Below are positions 39,101-50,007 of a stretch of DNA of 64,000 nucleotides, piece after piece. How positions within the stretch are numbered: position 1 is the first letter of the stretch; each line of letters opens with the position of its first letter. Position numbers and translations under genes: made by a program. The stretch covers positions 27,682,001-27,746,000 of the forward strand of contig NC_134025.1 in the NCBI RefSeq assembly GCF_964204645.1, read 5' to 3'. The notes beneath the pieces are model-generated. The model did no database searches. It saw only the letters and a program-made list of their open reading frames with translations, and was not told the DNA's origin. This DNA is from Tubulanus polymorphus. Taxonomy: Eukaryota > Nemertea > Palaeonemertea > Tubulaniformes > Tubulanidae.

Positions 39101-42100
39101 TGGTTCTGAAAACGGCTCTGTCGGGATATTATTGTGACCGTAAATCATCAATCATTCGACTGATATCAGGTCTCACTCAGGAAATCTAATCAACTGCGTA
39201 AAAAAACCAATAATCGAACATCAGCACCAAGAACCGCGCGGATGAAACTCTTTCAAAACTTGTATATTTTACGGAAGTGTTTCCTTCGTTTGAAGAATTC
39301 AATCTAGATTAGTTTGTCATCGGTTTCTGAGTAGGTCGCATTCATCGTGAGAAAAAATAAGCGTAGAGTTCCCCGATCTATATTTAGATTGCTTTATTGG
39401 ATTTTTCGTTGATTGTTTTATGTCAGGATTAGGAGGCTATTGTAGAGGATAATTGCCTGTTGAGATTTTACGCTTGTTGACTGTCAATTTTCTGATTCAT
39501 ATCAGCTCTATTTTTTCGTCGTTCGTTGTTTATTCAGATTGTGGACCGGGTATCCCGTAATTCATATGACATCATATCCAATCTTGTCGGGATTTTTTTC
39601 CATCCTTTTTTACGTTTTATGCTTTTCTCACAATATATGACTTTCAGCGGAGTCTCTGAGTTACAGTTTTTCACATAAGCCTGTGATATATGGCTGGGTA
39701 ATTTATATTAATGCTATTAAGGCCACGATTTATTCTTATTTTACACCACTCCAGCAACTTAAGTCAATATATTGAGTGTGGCAAAATTAAATTGGGACTG
39801 GTGACTTATGACTGATTATTCAAAGCAGGATGTAAGTGAAGCCAACAAATATTTTATGTTGAACTTCAAACAATTGTTCAGCCTGTTTTTTCCTCTTCAA
39901 AACAGTAACAAGAACAAAAAATACATGCAGGTAAATTTTGTGGCATTCAGATTTAGCATCAAGCTTTAAAAACACCACAATACCTTATTATCATATTCTA
40001 TGAATGATTTATGTTTGTAAATCTATATAGATTTCATAATTGGTATATAAAACCTGGTGCTTTTCAAATTCATATGAAATGTGCATAGAATATCAGAGAT
40101 AATAGTTGTTTTTTTTATTTAAAAAAGATGATAAATAGGCAAAACTGTTCTAACAACAGATAAAGGATAGGGGATGTGTGTATTAGAATATAGGGTATAA
40201 GAATGCTATTCAGAAATATTCTTTTAGTAAATAAATAATTACTTGGGCTAGATTTATTAGATTTGTTGCCTAACTCACCGTTGACAAAACATCATATGAA
40301 AATGATGAATTTTTCTATGCAAAAAGTGAAAAACTTACTGTTATGTTTGGTGTTAATCCTGTCTACGAACAATTTTGGCAATTATATGTATGTTTCACTT
40401 ACCGGTATTTCACCCGTCACTATTTTCTGTGTTTATCCTCGTTTGTTTTCTGTCACGCTCTGTTTTTCGTTCACATTCAGTGTTTACTTTCTGTCACTGA
40501 GATATCGTACGTATGTCTCTACATTCTTTCGGTGTAGAGAATACGTCCCGTTGTTCATATGCCGGATGAATTCAGTCGAGAAATGACTTTTCCCCTCATT
40601 CAGTCATTAGTTATTCGCATAATACCAGACGATTGTCCAATTTTCTTTTAGAATTTAATCTGTTAAATCTTTCGCGCTTCTCAGTTTGCACTTCCCTGAT
40701 TTTTTATAAGTAACGTTATTAGTTTCTCTGTATGCAGTAAGATTTTTTTCGTTGTGTCACTCCATGTGAATTGTAACATTCTGGTTAACTACAGCTGCGT
40801 GAGCGTGAGTGTGTGTGTGACAGTTTGCCTTGTAGTTAGTGCGCATGTCTCCCTTAGTCTTAATTAACCAAGCATTCACTGTCCATGCGTCAGTTCAGGC
40901 CAAACAGGATTCTGATACACGGGTTCTATCTTAAATGACGTTCACTATGTATTTGTTTGTCAAGCCAGTTTTAATTAATGCAATCGTATTAATATCCATG
41001 AACACTATGAATATTTCATGCGGTACGCTAACTTGCCAATTTCTAAGTCTAAGTGTTCTTTTTTCATCTTATGAAATGAAGATTTTCAATTCAAGTCACT
41101 AAGACTCGTACGTTAAATTATATGAAAAATTCGAATTTTGGCTTAAAGGCGCAGGTATATAGTAGTTCACACAAATAACTTGTAGAACGAAGTCGTAAAT
41201 ACCAGAGTAATTGAAGCAAATCAGTCGACAATTTCGTTAAGCTATCCGTGTCAGCAGATTTATTAATTACGTAATTGTACAGTTTATAGTAACTGCTCGG
41301 TAAATAACACGCAAATTACGAGAAAAAAAAGTTTAACAGAGAATTATCTAATCGTATGAAATAAGTGAGATATATATATGTGTTTGTATCACGTACATAG
41401 TAAAAAATACTGGACTCAAAATTCAAAATTTCTGATGATTACTGACATAATATCACCACATATAATTAACCATACAGATATATAAGTATTATTTCATTTA
41501 GTCACAATAGAAAATATGGCAAAACTAATTGAATGTATTATTGCTATTTTACAGACTGTCACTGGCGATACTATCGTATCATCTCAGAATGTTGCATCAA
41601 TGGCGAAGAAAGAAGCTCTGAAAGATAATCTAAGTGACACGAGTAGCGATAGTAGTGATAGTAGTCATAGTGAGGAGGATTCCGATTCCGAAGATAGCGA
41701 TCATGATTTTCTACCTATTTTGGCTACTATGGATATACCGGCTCCGGTTTTCTTCCGCGCAATTGAACCTCCATCGTTGAGTCAACAAAAACAGTTAGAA
41801 CACGCGTTACAGTGCCTTCAACGAGAGGACCCGAGTTTTACCGTCACTAACGACACCGAATCCGGACAAACGATTATCGGCGGTATGGGAGAACTTCATT
41901 TGGAGATAATTCAGGATCGAATTCGCAGCGAGTACCGAGTCGAGGCCGATCTCGGGCCGTTAATGATCTCGTATCGTGAAGCCCTCGTCGATGAAGTTAG
42001 TCAAAGTCTCACGATCGATAAAACAATCGGCGAAAAACATCACCGAGTGTCTTTGAAGATGTCCGTTCATCCTAGCGAAGGTGTCGGCGTTACAAAATCG

Positions 42101-42868
42101 ATAAGACTCATTCATACTAAAGACAATCAACTCGATGATATTAAACGGCATCATTTGAAAGCTATTGAAGCGGGGATGAGATCAGGTTTATCGCAAGGTA
42201 GATACCATCATCAACAATGCTCACACACGCAACTGTCCTTTGAATTGATCGTTACAGTAATAGCATCTTATTAAAAATTTATCAATGCTATTATTTCAGG
42301 GCCAAAACTATCCGCTCAAGTCATTGATGCTGAAGTTCGTCTGCATGAATTTTCTTATTCTTACGGAACGTCCCTTGCTATTATCTCGGCATGTGCCGCT
42401 GAATGCATTCAGAGAGCTCTCGGACAATCGGACAGCGTTCTATTACAACCTATGATGAAAATTGAGGTAAGAATTAAAAACCTCGAAATTAGAGGGTGAA
42501 ACTTAATCTATGTCACGGCCAAACGTGTTTGAAATGATGATCATTTTATTGATTTTCACTCGTAGCTGTAATTAGTTTTAACTATTTATGAATGGTTGTT
42601 CCAGGTGAACACCGATGAGGATAGACTGCACACAGTACTCGGTGACCTGGCACAAAGACGTGGTCAAATACTCAATATACAGGCAAGACACGATGTTAGA
42701 TCCATTAATGCGATAGTACGTTTAGAGGAAATGATGGGTTATTCTACTGTGCTTCGAACTATAACCTCCGGCACTGCTACGTTTTCTATGCATTTGGACA
42801 GTTATGCTCCGATGTCGGCTTTGGAACAGAAAACCGTCATTCAAAAATTAACCGGCTACATCGAATGA
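27112..42868 (+). CDS. GFM2: Mitochondrial ribosome-releasing factor 2 / EF-G2
   Basis: Translational GTPase of the mitochondrion that, with the recycling factor RRF, splits ribosomes after termination. Seven exons: 27112-27343, 27797-27925, 35440-35520, 37188-37993, 41555-42197, 42300-42466 and 42605-42868, all GT-AG, giving 773 aa (human protein about 779, recalled). Exon 1 has a basic, serine-containing leader that fits mitochondrial import and then G1 [11 protein letters not shown]. Exon 2 has [12 protein letters not shown] (G2) and reaches the G3 motif DTPGH, which is completed by exon 3. Exon 4 has NKMD (G4) and domain II. Exon 5 has [11 protein letters not shown] (domain III). Exon 7 has the C-terminal fold with [26 protein letters not shown] lies at 42978. 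Odd points: a Gly where the P-loop usually has Ala, and an acidic Ser/Asp-rich insert in exon 5 (41632-41706). Introns 2 and 4 are long (7.5 and 3.6 kb); intron 2 hosts two minus-strand genes. Confidence 0.95.
28342..29241 (-). CDS. Divergent TALE homeobox transcription factor (PBX-like, SPILE candidate)
   Basis: A 299-aa intronless coding region inside GFM2 intron 2, on the opposite strand. The N-terminal 180 residues are acidic and Ser/Gln/Asp-rich, a likely activation region. A basic stretch [11 protein letters not shown] (about 185-196) leads into the homeodomain (about 194-256). This keeps the TALE three-residue loop insertion [15 protein letters not shown] and a recognition helix [14 protein letters not shown], with the invariant W, F, N and R. 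In the loop and helix 2 it reads most like PBX, but there are no PBC domains upstream, so it is not a normal PBX. Spiralians have an expanded set of divergent TALE genes (SPILE), used in early embryos; a gene with this shape fits that group, though I cannot place it by reading. A basic C-terminal tail follows. TTTATT at 28246-28251 (AATAAA on this strand) is 90 bp past the stop. Confidence 0.88.
   Translation of the reverse strand: MYDQQSSEYDMFFKEMEEFVNCIDYTASDSAYYSDETSLQLQSPQREEIIDCNQLPEVATSIEDLIKFNDELLEASTQLTSDNRTPSLNLDQPQCGYEFIDRQPQFDFTADYASTRLNALCDVPKFDLDFLDTSDYNEAIVDSKSVSLQVPPGEIFSQYSALQDCVEIPADFTSCAPSTVLGELKKSKVAKKKKRSSPLSEEAVETMSRWYHEHIENPYPTEIEKQYLAKTAGISVHQVKVWFSNKRCRSSNTSPFTQKRKLEERLVKLCQKLMNDGKRRKLDNVYVAEEIKKVLSRNT
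29786..29843. mobile_element. Short foldback with pogo/Tc1-like ends
   Basis: ACAGTGGAACCTC (29786-29798) and GAGGTTCCACTGT (29831-29843) are perfect inverted repeats 58 bp apart, with an inner pair CTCGGAT/ATCCGAG. The end CAGTGGAACCTC resembles termini of pogo/Tigger-type elements (recalled). It is far too short to encode anything and is best read as a solo end pair or tiny MITE. Confidence 0.6.
31227..32330 (-). CDS. Rhodopsin-class GPCR, probable neuropeptide receptor
   Basis: A 367-aa intronless coding region within GFM2 intron 2, on the opposite strand. Seven hydrophobic segments are visible at about residues 27-50, 60-82, 97-120, 141-163, 186-208, 231-254 and 268-292. There are N-glycosylation sites at N3 and N7. 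Conserved marks: GTIGN in TM1, D69 in TM2, the C98-C171 disulphide pair, and P250 in TM6 (CNLPLTVY). Two marks are altered: the DRY box reads IHRL and the TM7 NPxxY region reads NAANFYIY followed by SGPRFR. The N-x-x-x-N-F-x-x-Y form is common in FMRFamide/TRH-receptor-like invertebrate peptide receptors, so a peptide ligand is likely. An acceptor (TATTTACAG) at about 32380 suggests a 5' UTR intron. TTTATT at 31118 (AATAAA on this strand) is about 100 bp past the stop. Confidence 0.9.
   Translation of the reverse strand: MANISGNQTTSSSVSYVETEIADSLLIYGSAIIIILGTIGNILAIIVFSARPVSSKPTSILMRLLAIFDTLVLYTGLLRYWILATWKYDIRSYSLTTCLVHTYLLYVFVTISVWILVTVTIHRLIVVVVPLKAKTMLTMKSLFITMLALLIFSLTLNLHMLWTVEWHDRRCMPQKSFWWDHVWPKIDLCINALIPFVVLMLCNAVIIWKVHESAKKVTKSSSGVTTKSRLNSMTAMLISVNFVFLICNLPLTVYNLDIFKPNTDHQNAIDWLIWAILNLLMYTNNAANFYIYSISGPRFRGELISLFTCREDSKSTNPSLTDMSTKRNSSNKQHHQSNMNLVDNNYGSIKSGSVEGVDNSGICDTYM
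33461..33484. repeat. (AT)12 microsatellite
   Basis: Uninterrupted AT dinucleotide run of 24 bases inside GFM2 intron 2. A variable-length site is likely; no function is inferred. Confidence 0.95.
34659..34795. repeat. MITE-like repeat rich in GGTCTTA
   Basis: Begins GGGGTCAGTTGCACAGTTGT and holds four copies of GGTCTTA (near 34698, 34716, 34752 and 34763) together with inverted CTTAAGTC/GACTTAAG-type pieces. It sits in GFM2 intron 2 and is non-coding. The opening resembles the GAAACTGGG-type repeat class at 24.3 kb in style but not in sequence. Confidence 0.45.
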
Positions 42869-43451
42869 ACCAGCGTATGAAATTGATTGGTGATAATCAA
42901 TCGTGACTTGAATATATCAGAAACCATAAATCTTCAAAGTACATTGCTGGTGAAGTAGATATAAATTATTACTGTGTAATAAATTGTTTCTAGATTATTC
43001 TTATTTATGACAGTAATGATCCTTTGATTGCCGAGTGATAATATAGTCAATACTCCATCTATTGGGTTTTGCTGAAGTGATTCCTGCCTGATATTCGCAC
43101 ATAAAAAACAAACGAGTAAACTTCATCAATAAATATTTTATTTTCAAATATACAGCTATGTATGTAAATACCATAAATAATAACTATACTGAAATTGCAC
43201 AGATTTTAATTAAGGCTGAAAATAAAACAAATGGAATCGAATGCATATTTTATCCATTGTTCATTAGACGGAGAGCCGTTTGGACCCATTTCGATGTAAA
43301 AACACAGCAAATGAAGTTTCGCAACATGTAAAATGATGCGTAAAAAGATTCGGCACTTTCTATGAAGCACAATAAGTTACGTCATACATGTATTTAAGAA
43401 TCTAACTATATACCTAAACCAATACTAATCTTCTCTGAGTATGAATTGATA
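42869..43451. other. Convergent 3' ends of GFM2 and the SOCS-box gene
   Basis: GFM2 has AATAAA at 42978-42983. The minus-strand neighbour has TTTATT at 43137-43142, which is AATAAA on its own strand. The two transcripts therefore end tail-to-tail with about 150 bp between signals. No other gene is visible. Confidence 0.7.
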
Positions 43452-44681
43452 TCATTGATATTTGAGATATTGTATCAATCTAGGAGGTAGTGGCAATACG
43501 TTTAGTGAAGCCCTCGTGTCTACTGCTTGTACGATACGACTGCGACACAATTTCTGTAAATCGAGTCGTCTCGGTAAATTTTCAGAACAGATTATATCAT
43601 TCCACTTACAGAAATTAGTGTGTTTACGTTTTCCGAGAATAACAACAGCCGTATCGCAATCAGTGAAAACTGGAGCTTGTAGAGGCGACTGACATACACC
43701 GGTAACATCGGTCATTAAATGAAAATAATGTCGAATCAAATTGAAATTCTCAGAATTGAACATAAACAGTTGAATTTCTTGATGTAGATTATGATTATTA
43801 GCTACCCAACAAGACACAACTATTATATCCCCAGTTTTCGAGTACCTAACATCGCATTGTTTTATATGGCAGTTTATTCGAGTATTATCGACTACATCTT
43901 CAGACGAAAATAACTTAACGAGACTGTGATCACGTTCTCGGACTACGATCTTTCCTCGTATATCGATCAACGCTAAACGACATTTCGAAGAATCATCTTT
44001 GATTAATGTAATCAATGTGCAGTCGTAATTATGCGGATCCATACATAAAGCCTGACGATCGAACTCTCTCATATCTCCCTGGTATAAATCGGGAATTTCG
44101 TATTGTTTACTGAAAGCTGCTTCCGGACTGTCGAGCTCGAAGTCGCTCGTAAGGAAAACCGTCGACCATTTATGCCGACTGAGTACAAGTCCGGGTAATC
44201 TCAATAACACCGTCTCTTCGCTAGGAGACACGTGACATTCGACCGGTCCGATTAAATTGATAAATTTCTGCAAATCTCTTTTGAAATAATGGTGTAGATT
44301 TTGTAAACATATGACCGTTTTGTATTTCAAGTTAACAAGAAAGAATTTAAGGTATTGCGATCCATTGGTGATATGCTGAATCATCAAAACTTCTCCAAAT
44401 ACGCCGATAACAACAGGACACATTATCAGTCTCTCCTCGTAATATTCGGCCGGAAGCGCTATTCTTATTATATTCTTATACGATGCCAAAGAGATGATTT
44501 CATTTTCACTTCTTTCCATACGTAGAGCATTTTTATGGCTATTTGTCGACAGCTCCGAGGACCATCGGAAATAACGTTTTCTCTGTAAGATCTGAAGGTA
44601 CGGCCTCCCATCGCTGGTCAGTACTCCGGCTGTGTATACAGGCTCGTGCCATAGTTTTCCGATGCTCCGTTGATGCTCCAT
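43452..44681 (-). CDS. SOCS-box protein, probable Cullin-5 substrate adaptor
   Basis: A 409-aa protein in one coding exon, with the ATG at 44681. The last 40 residues form a clear SOCS box: an LQKLCRSRIVQAV segment (BC-box pattern with conserved L and C, for Elongin C) followed by LNVLPLPPRLIQYLKY, which includes the LPLP-type Cul5 box. SOCS-box proteins bring substrates to a Cullin-5/Elongin ubiquitin ligase. The preceding 360 residues show no SH2, ankyrin, SPRY or canonical WD motif. They are rich in alternating hydrophobic strands, such as VVIGVFGEVLMIQHI and RLALIDIRGKIVVRERD, that would suit a degenerate beta-propeller. The gene converges on GFM2. The SOCS box is secure; the substrate-binding part is unrecognised. 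Confidence 0.82.
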   Translation of the reverse strand: MEHQRSIGKLWHEPVYTAGVLTSDGRPYLQILQRKRYFRWSSELSTNSHKNALRMERSENEIISLASYKNIIRIALPAEYYEERLIMCPVVIGVFGEVLMIQHITNGSQYLKFFLVNLKYKTVICLQNLHHYFKRDLQKFINLIGPVECHVSPSEETVLLRLPGLVLSRHKWSTVFLTSDFELDSPEAAFSKQYEIPDLYQGDMREFDRQALCMDPHNYDCTLITLIKDDSSKCRLALIDIRGKIVVRERDHSLVKLFSSEDVVDNTRINCHIKQCDVRYSKTGDIIVVSCWVANNHNLHQEIQLFMFNSENFNLIRHYFHLMTDVTGVCQSPLQAPVFTDCDTAVVILGKRKHTNFCKWNDIICSENLPRRLDLQKLCRSRIVQAVDTRASLNVLPLPPRLIQYLKYQ

Positions 44682-47651
44682 CTTTCAAGGACCTAAAAAT
44701 ACAACCAAAGACAATTGATTAAAGTTTCGAGTTAATTCATCAAGCTTAAAATGTTGATTTAAAAAAAAATGTGAAGGCTTACGCCTTACTTCCATCTCAA
44801 ATGCATAAAACCTTTTATTCAACAAATAATGCCCGGACAAAGTGTTAGTAAATCACACATGACGCGTGTCATATTACCTTAACCCATACTGGTATATGTA
44901 AAACAAGAACGTAATGTAATACACTAGCCTATTGCTAATCAAACCTTTCTGTGACAGCTGTGTATAAAAGAGTACATCAACAGTTTGTAAATGAGTAATA
45001 TATCAAGAGATTTTCTTTTTCCTGATTGATGATACATATGTACAATATATTGCAAAAAATCGATAGGATCTGATATGGAAGATATGCATCGTTTATGTCA
45101 TCACTAATCACTAGGTTTATGTAAGAGAAATTTCAAAACCCAAAAATTCTTATTGAAACAACAGTATTATTTCAAATTCACAAACGATTTGAAGCTATGT
45201 ACAAAATATGTTACCATAAGTTATGTAGATGTGTCACAGTTATAACAACTGTTGAAAACATGACCTTAACTGCTGTTACCTTCATCAAATACTAATAACT
45301 CGTAATTAATTCTAAACAGTGTTAAAGCCATAAATGACTGGATATTAAAACAATTGAAAGGATTTGCATACTTACAACAAGTTACGATTCAGAGATGCTT
45401 CGCCATGCCATGTATTCTAACAATGTGGTAATCTACCTTATATTGAGGACATCATAAATGCATTCAACTAGAAATAACAAAGAGAAAAGAGTCTGACTCA
45501 CGAATATGTAATTTTCAAAAGAGTCATATTTTTGCGATGAATGACCGAGGAATGGGAATATATCAACAGATTTTTATATGCTGGAACTCTGGAAAACAGA
45601 GAAATAAAGGTGCGGTGATATTTAGTTTTAGATAACAGGTAGGCTTGATAATTTAACAACTTGGATTCTAACTTAAAAGCTATAGATATCATGTCTCCCA
45701 ATTGAATATACTATAATACAATAAGGTGTATATGACATCTGCGACCAGACAATAACCCGCACCCTAAACCAGGTGTCTCCCAAATACAATGGATGCATCC
45801 TTTGTTTAGAAGTGGGGTAATCGCCTCAGTGGGAAACCGTATTAGATTTTTTTCAAGACAAAAAGCGAACATAGTAGATTAGATAATTTCTGCAGCCTAT
45901 ATGCTCGAACTCAACTTTCTCTAGGTATTCCATAGGACCAGGCTTAATTCAGATTTTGAGTGGATGCAGCTTAAAGTTAGTTCAACAAGTCACTGCATGT
46001 TACCGAAACAACAAGAAGTAGGCCTTGGTGACCGCCACGCAGTCAAGCAAGACTTGTTGATTCTCGCAGCAACAAAAATGAAAGGACTGCAATGATGACT
46101 GCAGAGACATGGAACTACAAACATTATCTCGCTATTTCTATCGTAGATGAATTAGCAGACAGAATTTGGCAGCAACTCGCCCACTGTGGGGATTCGATAT
46201 ATAGTCGGTCCACAGCAGGCTCCATCCACACCATCAGTCAGTCCCCTGGAATGGATGGATACTCTTAGTCTGAATACCAGTCGTTGTTCCGGTTGTTTGT
46301 GGAACGACGGCTAGGTACTAGACTAGTAAGTTACCTCTAAAAAATCGTTGGTGGTAAGCTTTTTATAATCGGATGGGCTTGTTTGTGAAAATATCCGATC
46401 GTGAAAGTAAACCACAGACAGGTTACTGACTCAGTGCCAGGCCCTGTGGTGTGTGGCCGTGGCCCAGGGCCCACAAATAATACCCCCAGCCTTCACCAAG
46501 AATCTTAGTGTCTGATGTACCACAGACACTAAGATGCGAACGACATTTTCTCGATACTTTTAGATCACTGCAGCTTTAAACCACCAGAAATCCAGTTTCA
46601 CTAAACCGATTGTGAAAAATAAACTATCGTTACAAACCTCATACATTCAGTTTTCTTATTATTATATTCATTTGGAGGTTCATTCATCATAGTCCGTGCT
46701 TGATGCGATATAAATACAGAAATAGCAAAAATGACACCATTTTTTCACTTTGAAACTAGGCATTGTAACACTGTAGTTCGTTAGCAACAAGACAACTTGA
46801 GCGATGCGTGTCTCATCGCTAAACAGCGCATCATTTTTGTATCTTAAATTTAATCGTACTAAAATCAGATTTATCGTCAAAAAGTTATAATGAACAAACG
46901 TAAGACATCATAAGGTTAGTGTAGATAGTTTATTCATCAAAATCGGTTGTTTATTTGCTGAGATATCGCAGTTTGAACACGGACAAAAAAGCCGACCAAA
47001 TTCTGGTCGGCAACTGTACAGCGAATTTGAATGCACGCGTCTGGGTGGTTGGTTACACTAGGATCGTAGAGCGACGGAGATCACTGGTGGAGACAACCGC
47101 TGCCAGTGCTGGGTGAACCCCAGCCAGGCCCAGATTAATAATATATCTTGCATAGTGTTTCAATGAAAATAGCGAAAGTTTCATGCATACCAATCTTGTT
47201 GAATAGGCTATGGCTCTGATTGGATTCTGACCAAAAACTGCTGTTAACAAAAAAATTCTGAACACTCAGTAAACAAAATGGAATTGAATTGATTATTAAT
47301 GGTTTAGTTCGACACCAGGTGGTGCTTCAGTCGATTATTAGCTGGCCGCTATCTAAAACATTACGATAAGAACATTAAGTTTTCACCAGGTTTGTACATA
47401 AAACATTACGGCCATTGCTTAAATGGTATACGGGTATTGTGAAGTCTTAACTGGGCATAGAACTTAAACTTTATTGAACTCTAAAATTTTACAATAATGC
47501 ATATAATACCGCGGCGCAGGCTTACAATTTGGCTAGGCCTATTTATTTCCCTCTCTTGCCATGGCTGCCAACAAGAAAAAAACAGGCAATCATTTCATTT
47601 CATTCGATTCATTCATTCAGTTCATTCAACTTTCAGATTTTGAGGCCGAGA
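44682..47651. other. Intergenic region with dispersed repeats
   Basis: Upstream flank of the SOCS-box gene and of MRPL14. From about 46.2 kb it carries sequence shared with 25.6-27 kb. A possible further repeat with CCAGCC/GGCTGG-like pieces lies near 47.04-47.14 kb. No gene is recognised. Confidence 0.5.
46240..46735. repeat. Dispersed repeat, copy 2 (related to 25.6-27 kb)
   Basis: AGTCTGAATACCAGTCGTTGTT near 46269 is inverted relative to the copy near 26633. AAGCTTTTTATAATCGGATGG near 46357, TTTAAACCACCAGAAA near 46573, ATTCAGTTTTCTTATTATTA near 46648 and ATAGCAAAAATGAC near 46720 are in the same order and orientation as the pieces between 25.59 and 26.94 kb. Non-coding. This copy is more compact than the first. 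Confidence 0.6.
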
Positions 47652-48185
47652 ATGAATCGGCTGTTTCAAAACCGAAGAAGTGGCGTCAGCCTCTTTTCAC
47701 AAGTCTTTAAAAATTTCAGGTACCGTACCAAACTTAAAAAGTTTAATTCTTCCTTTTTGTTTTATAATTTTCTTTAGCGTTCTTCATGATTATTGTATTT
47801 CATTTCTTGCAGCACGACTAGTGTCAATCAGCACCTGATCAAATTAACAAGAGTTCGTGTAGTGGACAACAGCGCGATCGGCAAAGCAGCCGCTATTTCT
47901 GGCAAACCTGCCTACGTGATTCACGTTTATAATAAAACCGGCGTCGGAACGATCGGTGATAAGGTTTTAGTCGCTATTCAAGGACAAAAGAAACGCGGAT
48001 ACATCGTCGGATGTAAACAGAAACAACGAGCGATGGTTCCGCGATTTGATTCGAACAATATCGTACTAATCGAGGACAATGGAACCCCGACTGGTACACG
48101 TGTAACAGTTCCTCTACCTTCGATGCTTCGTTCGATGAAGGGCGATTTCACTAAAATACTCTCGTTAGCTACGACATTTGTTTGA
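47652..48185 (+). CDS. MRPL14: Mitochondrial large-subunit ribosomal protein uL14m
   Basis: Structural protein of the mitochondrial 39S subunit, placed at the subunit interface in the uL14 family. Two exons, 47652-47719 and 47813-48185, join as NF-S-TTSVNQ and give 146 aa (human about 145, recalled). The first 25 residues are basic and free of acidic residues (MNRLFQNRRSGVSLFSQVFK), as expected of an import leader. The uL14 core follows: LTRVRVVDNSAIG, GVGTIGDKVLVAIQGQKKR, and PRFDSNNIVLIEDNGTPTGTRV. ATTAAA at 48217 is a possible poly(A) signal. Together with GFM2 this is the second mitochondrial translation gene in the window; they are separated by other genes, so I see no co-regulation. Confidence 0.95.
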
Positions 48186-50007
48186 GATTTATTTGTGTGA
48201 TTAAGATTGTATACGAATTAAATACGAAGGATTATGATATCATATTATTCGCTTCGTTTCATGGTTTATAGCAAGTCTATACTTAAGTGCCACTTTTTGG
48301 AAAAACAAGGCCCTGATTTGTGTTTGTGTTTGTTACTTATTACAAAAATTGTTTCAAGTGTATCCTGATATCAGGAATACTGGAGGTTTCCTGATGATAA
48401 CTATTTGGATATAGTTGAAATGTCAAATCAATTACTATCTCAAAGAAACGTTTTTGCACTTTATTTTATCGTTATTATTGTGGGATTCTCTTCACATTAT
48501 CATTACAACATGTATAGTATCGTATCAATGGTGATAAAGCAGTTAAGTTTATCATGGAGGCAATTCATTAAAAAAGTGCTACCTTTTTCCGCGCTAAAAG
48601 TTCTTACCAATACTATGCCTTACTATTAGAAACCATGTTTTTGTTTTTGCATTAAATTCGTTTACATCTTGATTTATGGATTGTTCATTAACCTCAAGGA
48701 CGTTGCCCACACACTGCAGCCAGCCTGACTGGAACTTACATGTCGCTCAGCACCGATAGTGAATACAATCAGCATCACGCCTTCATCCCACTGAGACACC
48801 GAGGCAACTGTTACGTTTAGTTCGATCTTGGAGCTCCAAGGTCGGATGTTGCTTCGATGAAGCCGATTCCTTCGCTATTGAATCCTCGAATATCCATAAT
48901 CAAAACAAATCAAATGGAATAAGATAACTTTTTTGAATATCCATTTATATTATTATTGCACAGCATTATTAGAAAGAGACTACAAAGCGCTTGTGTAGCC
49001 AAGACATTTATTATAGATGGCAAGTCAGGTGAATATTATTTCATGCTGTTATGACACGCGTAAACAAATAAATTTCTTATGCCTCTTTACAAGTACATAT
49101 TAGTATCACAGACAACTATTTGAGCTCTACAAAAGACGGATCAAGAGGCGGACAGAAGTAGACATGCCATTCATTACATATTTTACAAGAAAAGATGAAT
49201 TCGAAGGTGGTAAAATGTGTCTCGATGAAGACATGATTACACATGAAGATTGTATGTTCTATTAGCCCTCCACTTTACCATGACGCATCCACGTTCCAGA
49301 ATTTTGAATATAGTGGGTTTTAAACCTCTTAGGTAATTTGACAATCCATGAATGGGGTGTGTGGTTTATCTGTCAGAGATACGAAAAAAGGAGCATAATG
49401 ATGACACGATTGCTAGATGGTAAATTTTGTGAATCTGGGAACGAGTATGTCCTAACTTCTTACTCAAGAAGTGAAGGGCCTGGCTATGTTCAACGTCTAT
49501 GTACATAACTTGATTTCTGTGAAAAGAACTCATCATACCGGTATCTCGTTTTTAAAAACATGATCATTTTTTATAAAACATTGACATATCTCTAACACTA
49601 TTTGATACTCAATAAGCAAATGCATTTGATATATTCCTAAATGTTCTACCACAATATCAATTTATAAAATATCAGTGAATTAAAATATGAATCGCTTAAA
49701 CATAATCCATAAAAGTGAGTCATCGAATGACAATAGAACGAGGTAATGGAGACAAAACAATTAAACTTCTCAAGATTCTTCAATAAACAACATTAGCAGC
49801 TTTTAAAATGTGCTTCATTCAAAGGATAACAACCATAAAATCAATATCATGGAATGTTGTTAAAATTCTCACTTCTCAGGAAAATATCTTACAGCCACCT
49901 CATATTAAAATGCAATTGCAACACACTCAAACAATGTAATGTTTTTAGGCTGGCTCACACTCCCAGAAGATAAAATCTGGCAGAATCAACGATGGCGTCG
50001 CGGATCT
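48186..50007. other. Intergenic between MRPL14 and KIF16B 3' ends
   Basis: 1.8 kb containing the 3' UTR regions of two converging genes. AT-rich; no open frame looks coding and no clear repeat is visible. Confidence 0.5.

Noticed and set aside
40263-40586. 107-aa hydrophobic open frame inside GFM2 intron 4
   Set aside because: No recognisable motif, no signal of coding codon use, and it is overlapped by another chance frame. Treated as intron.
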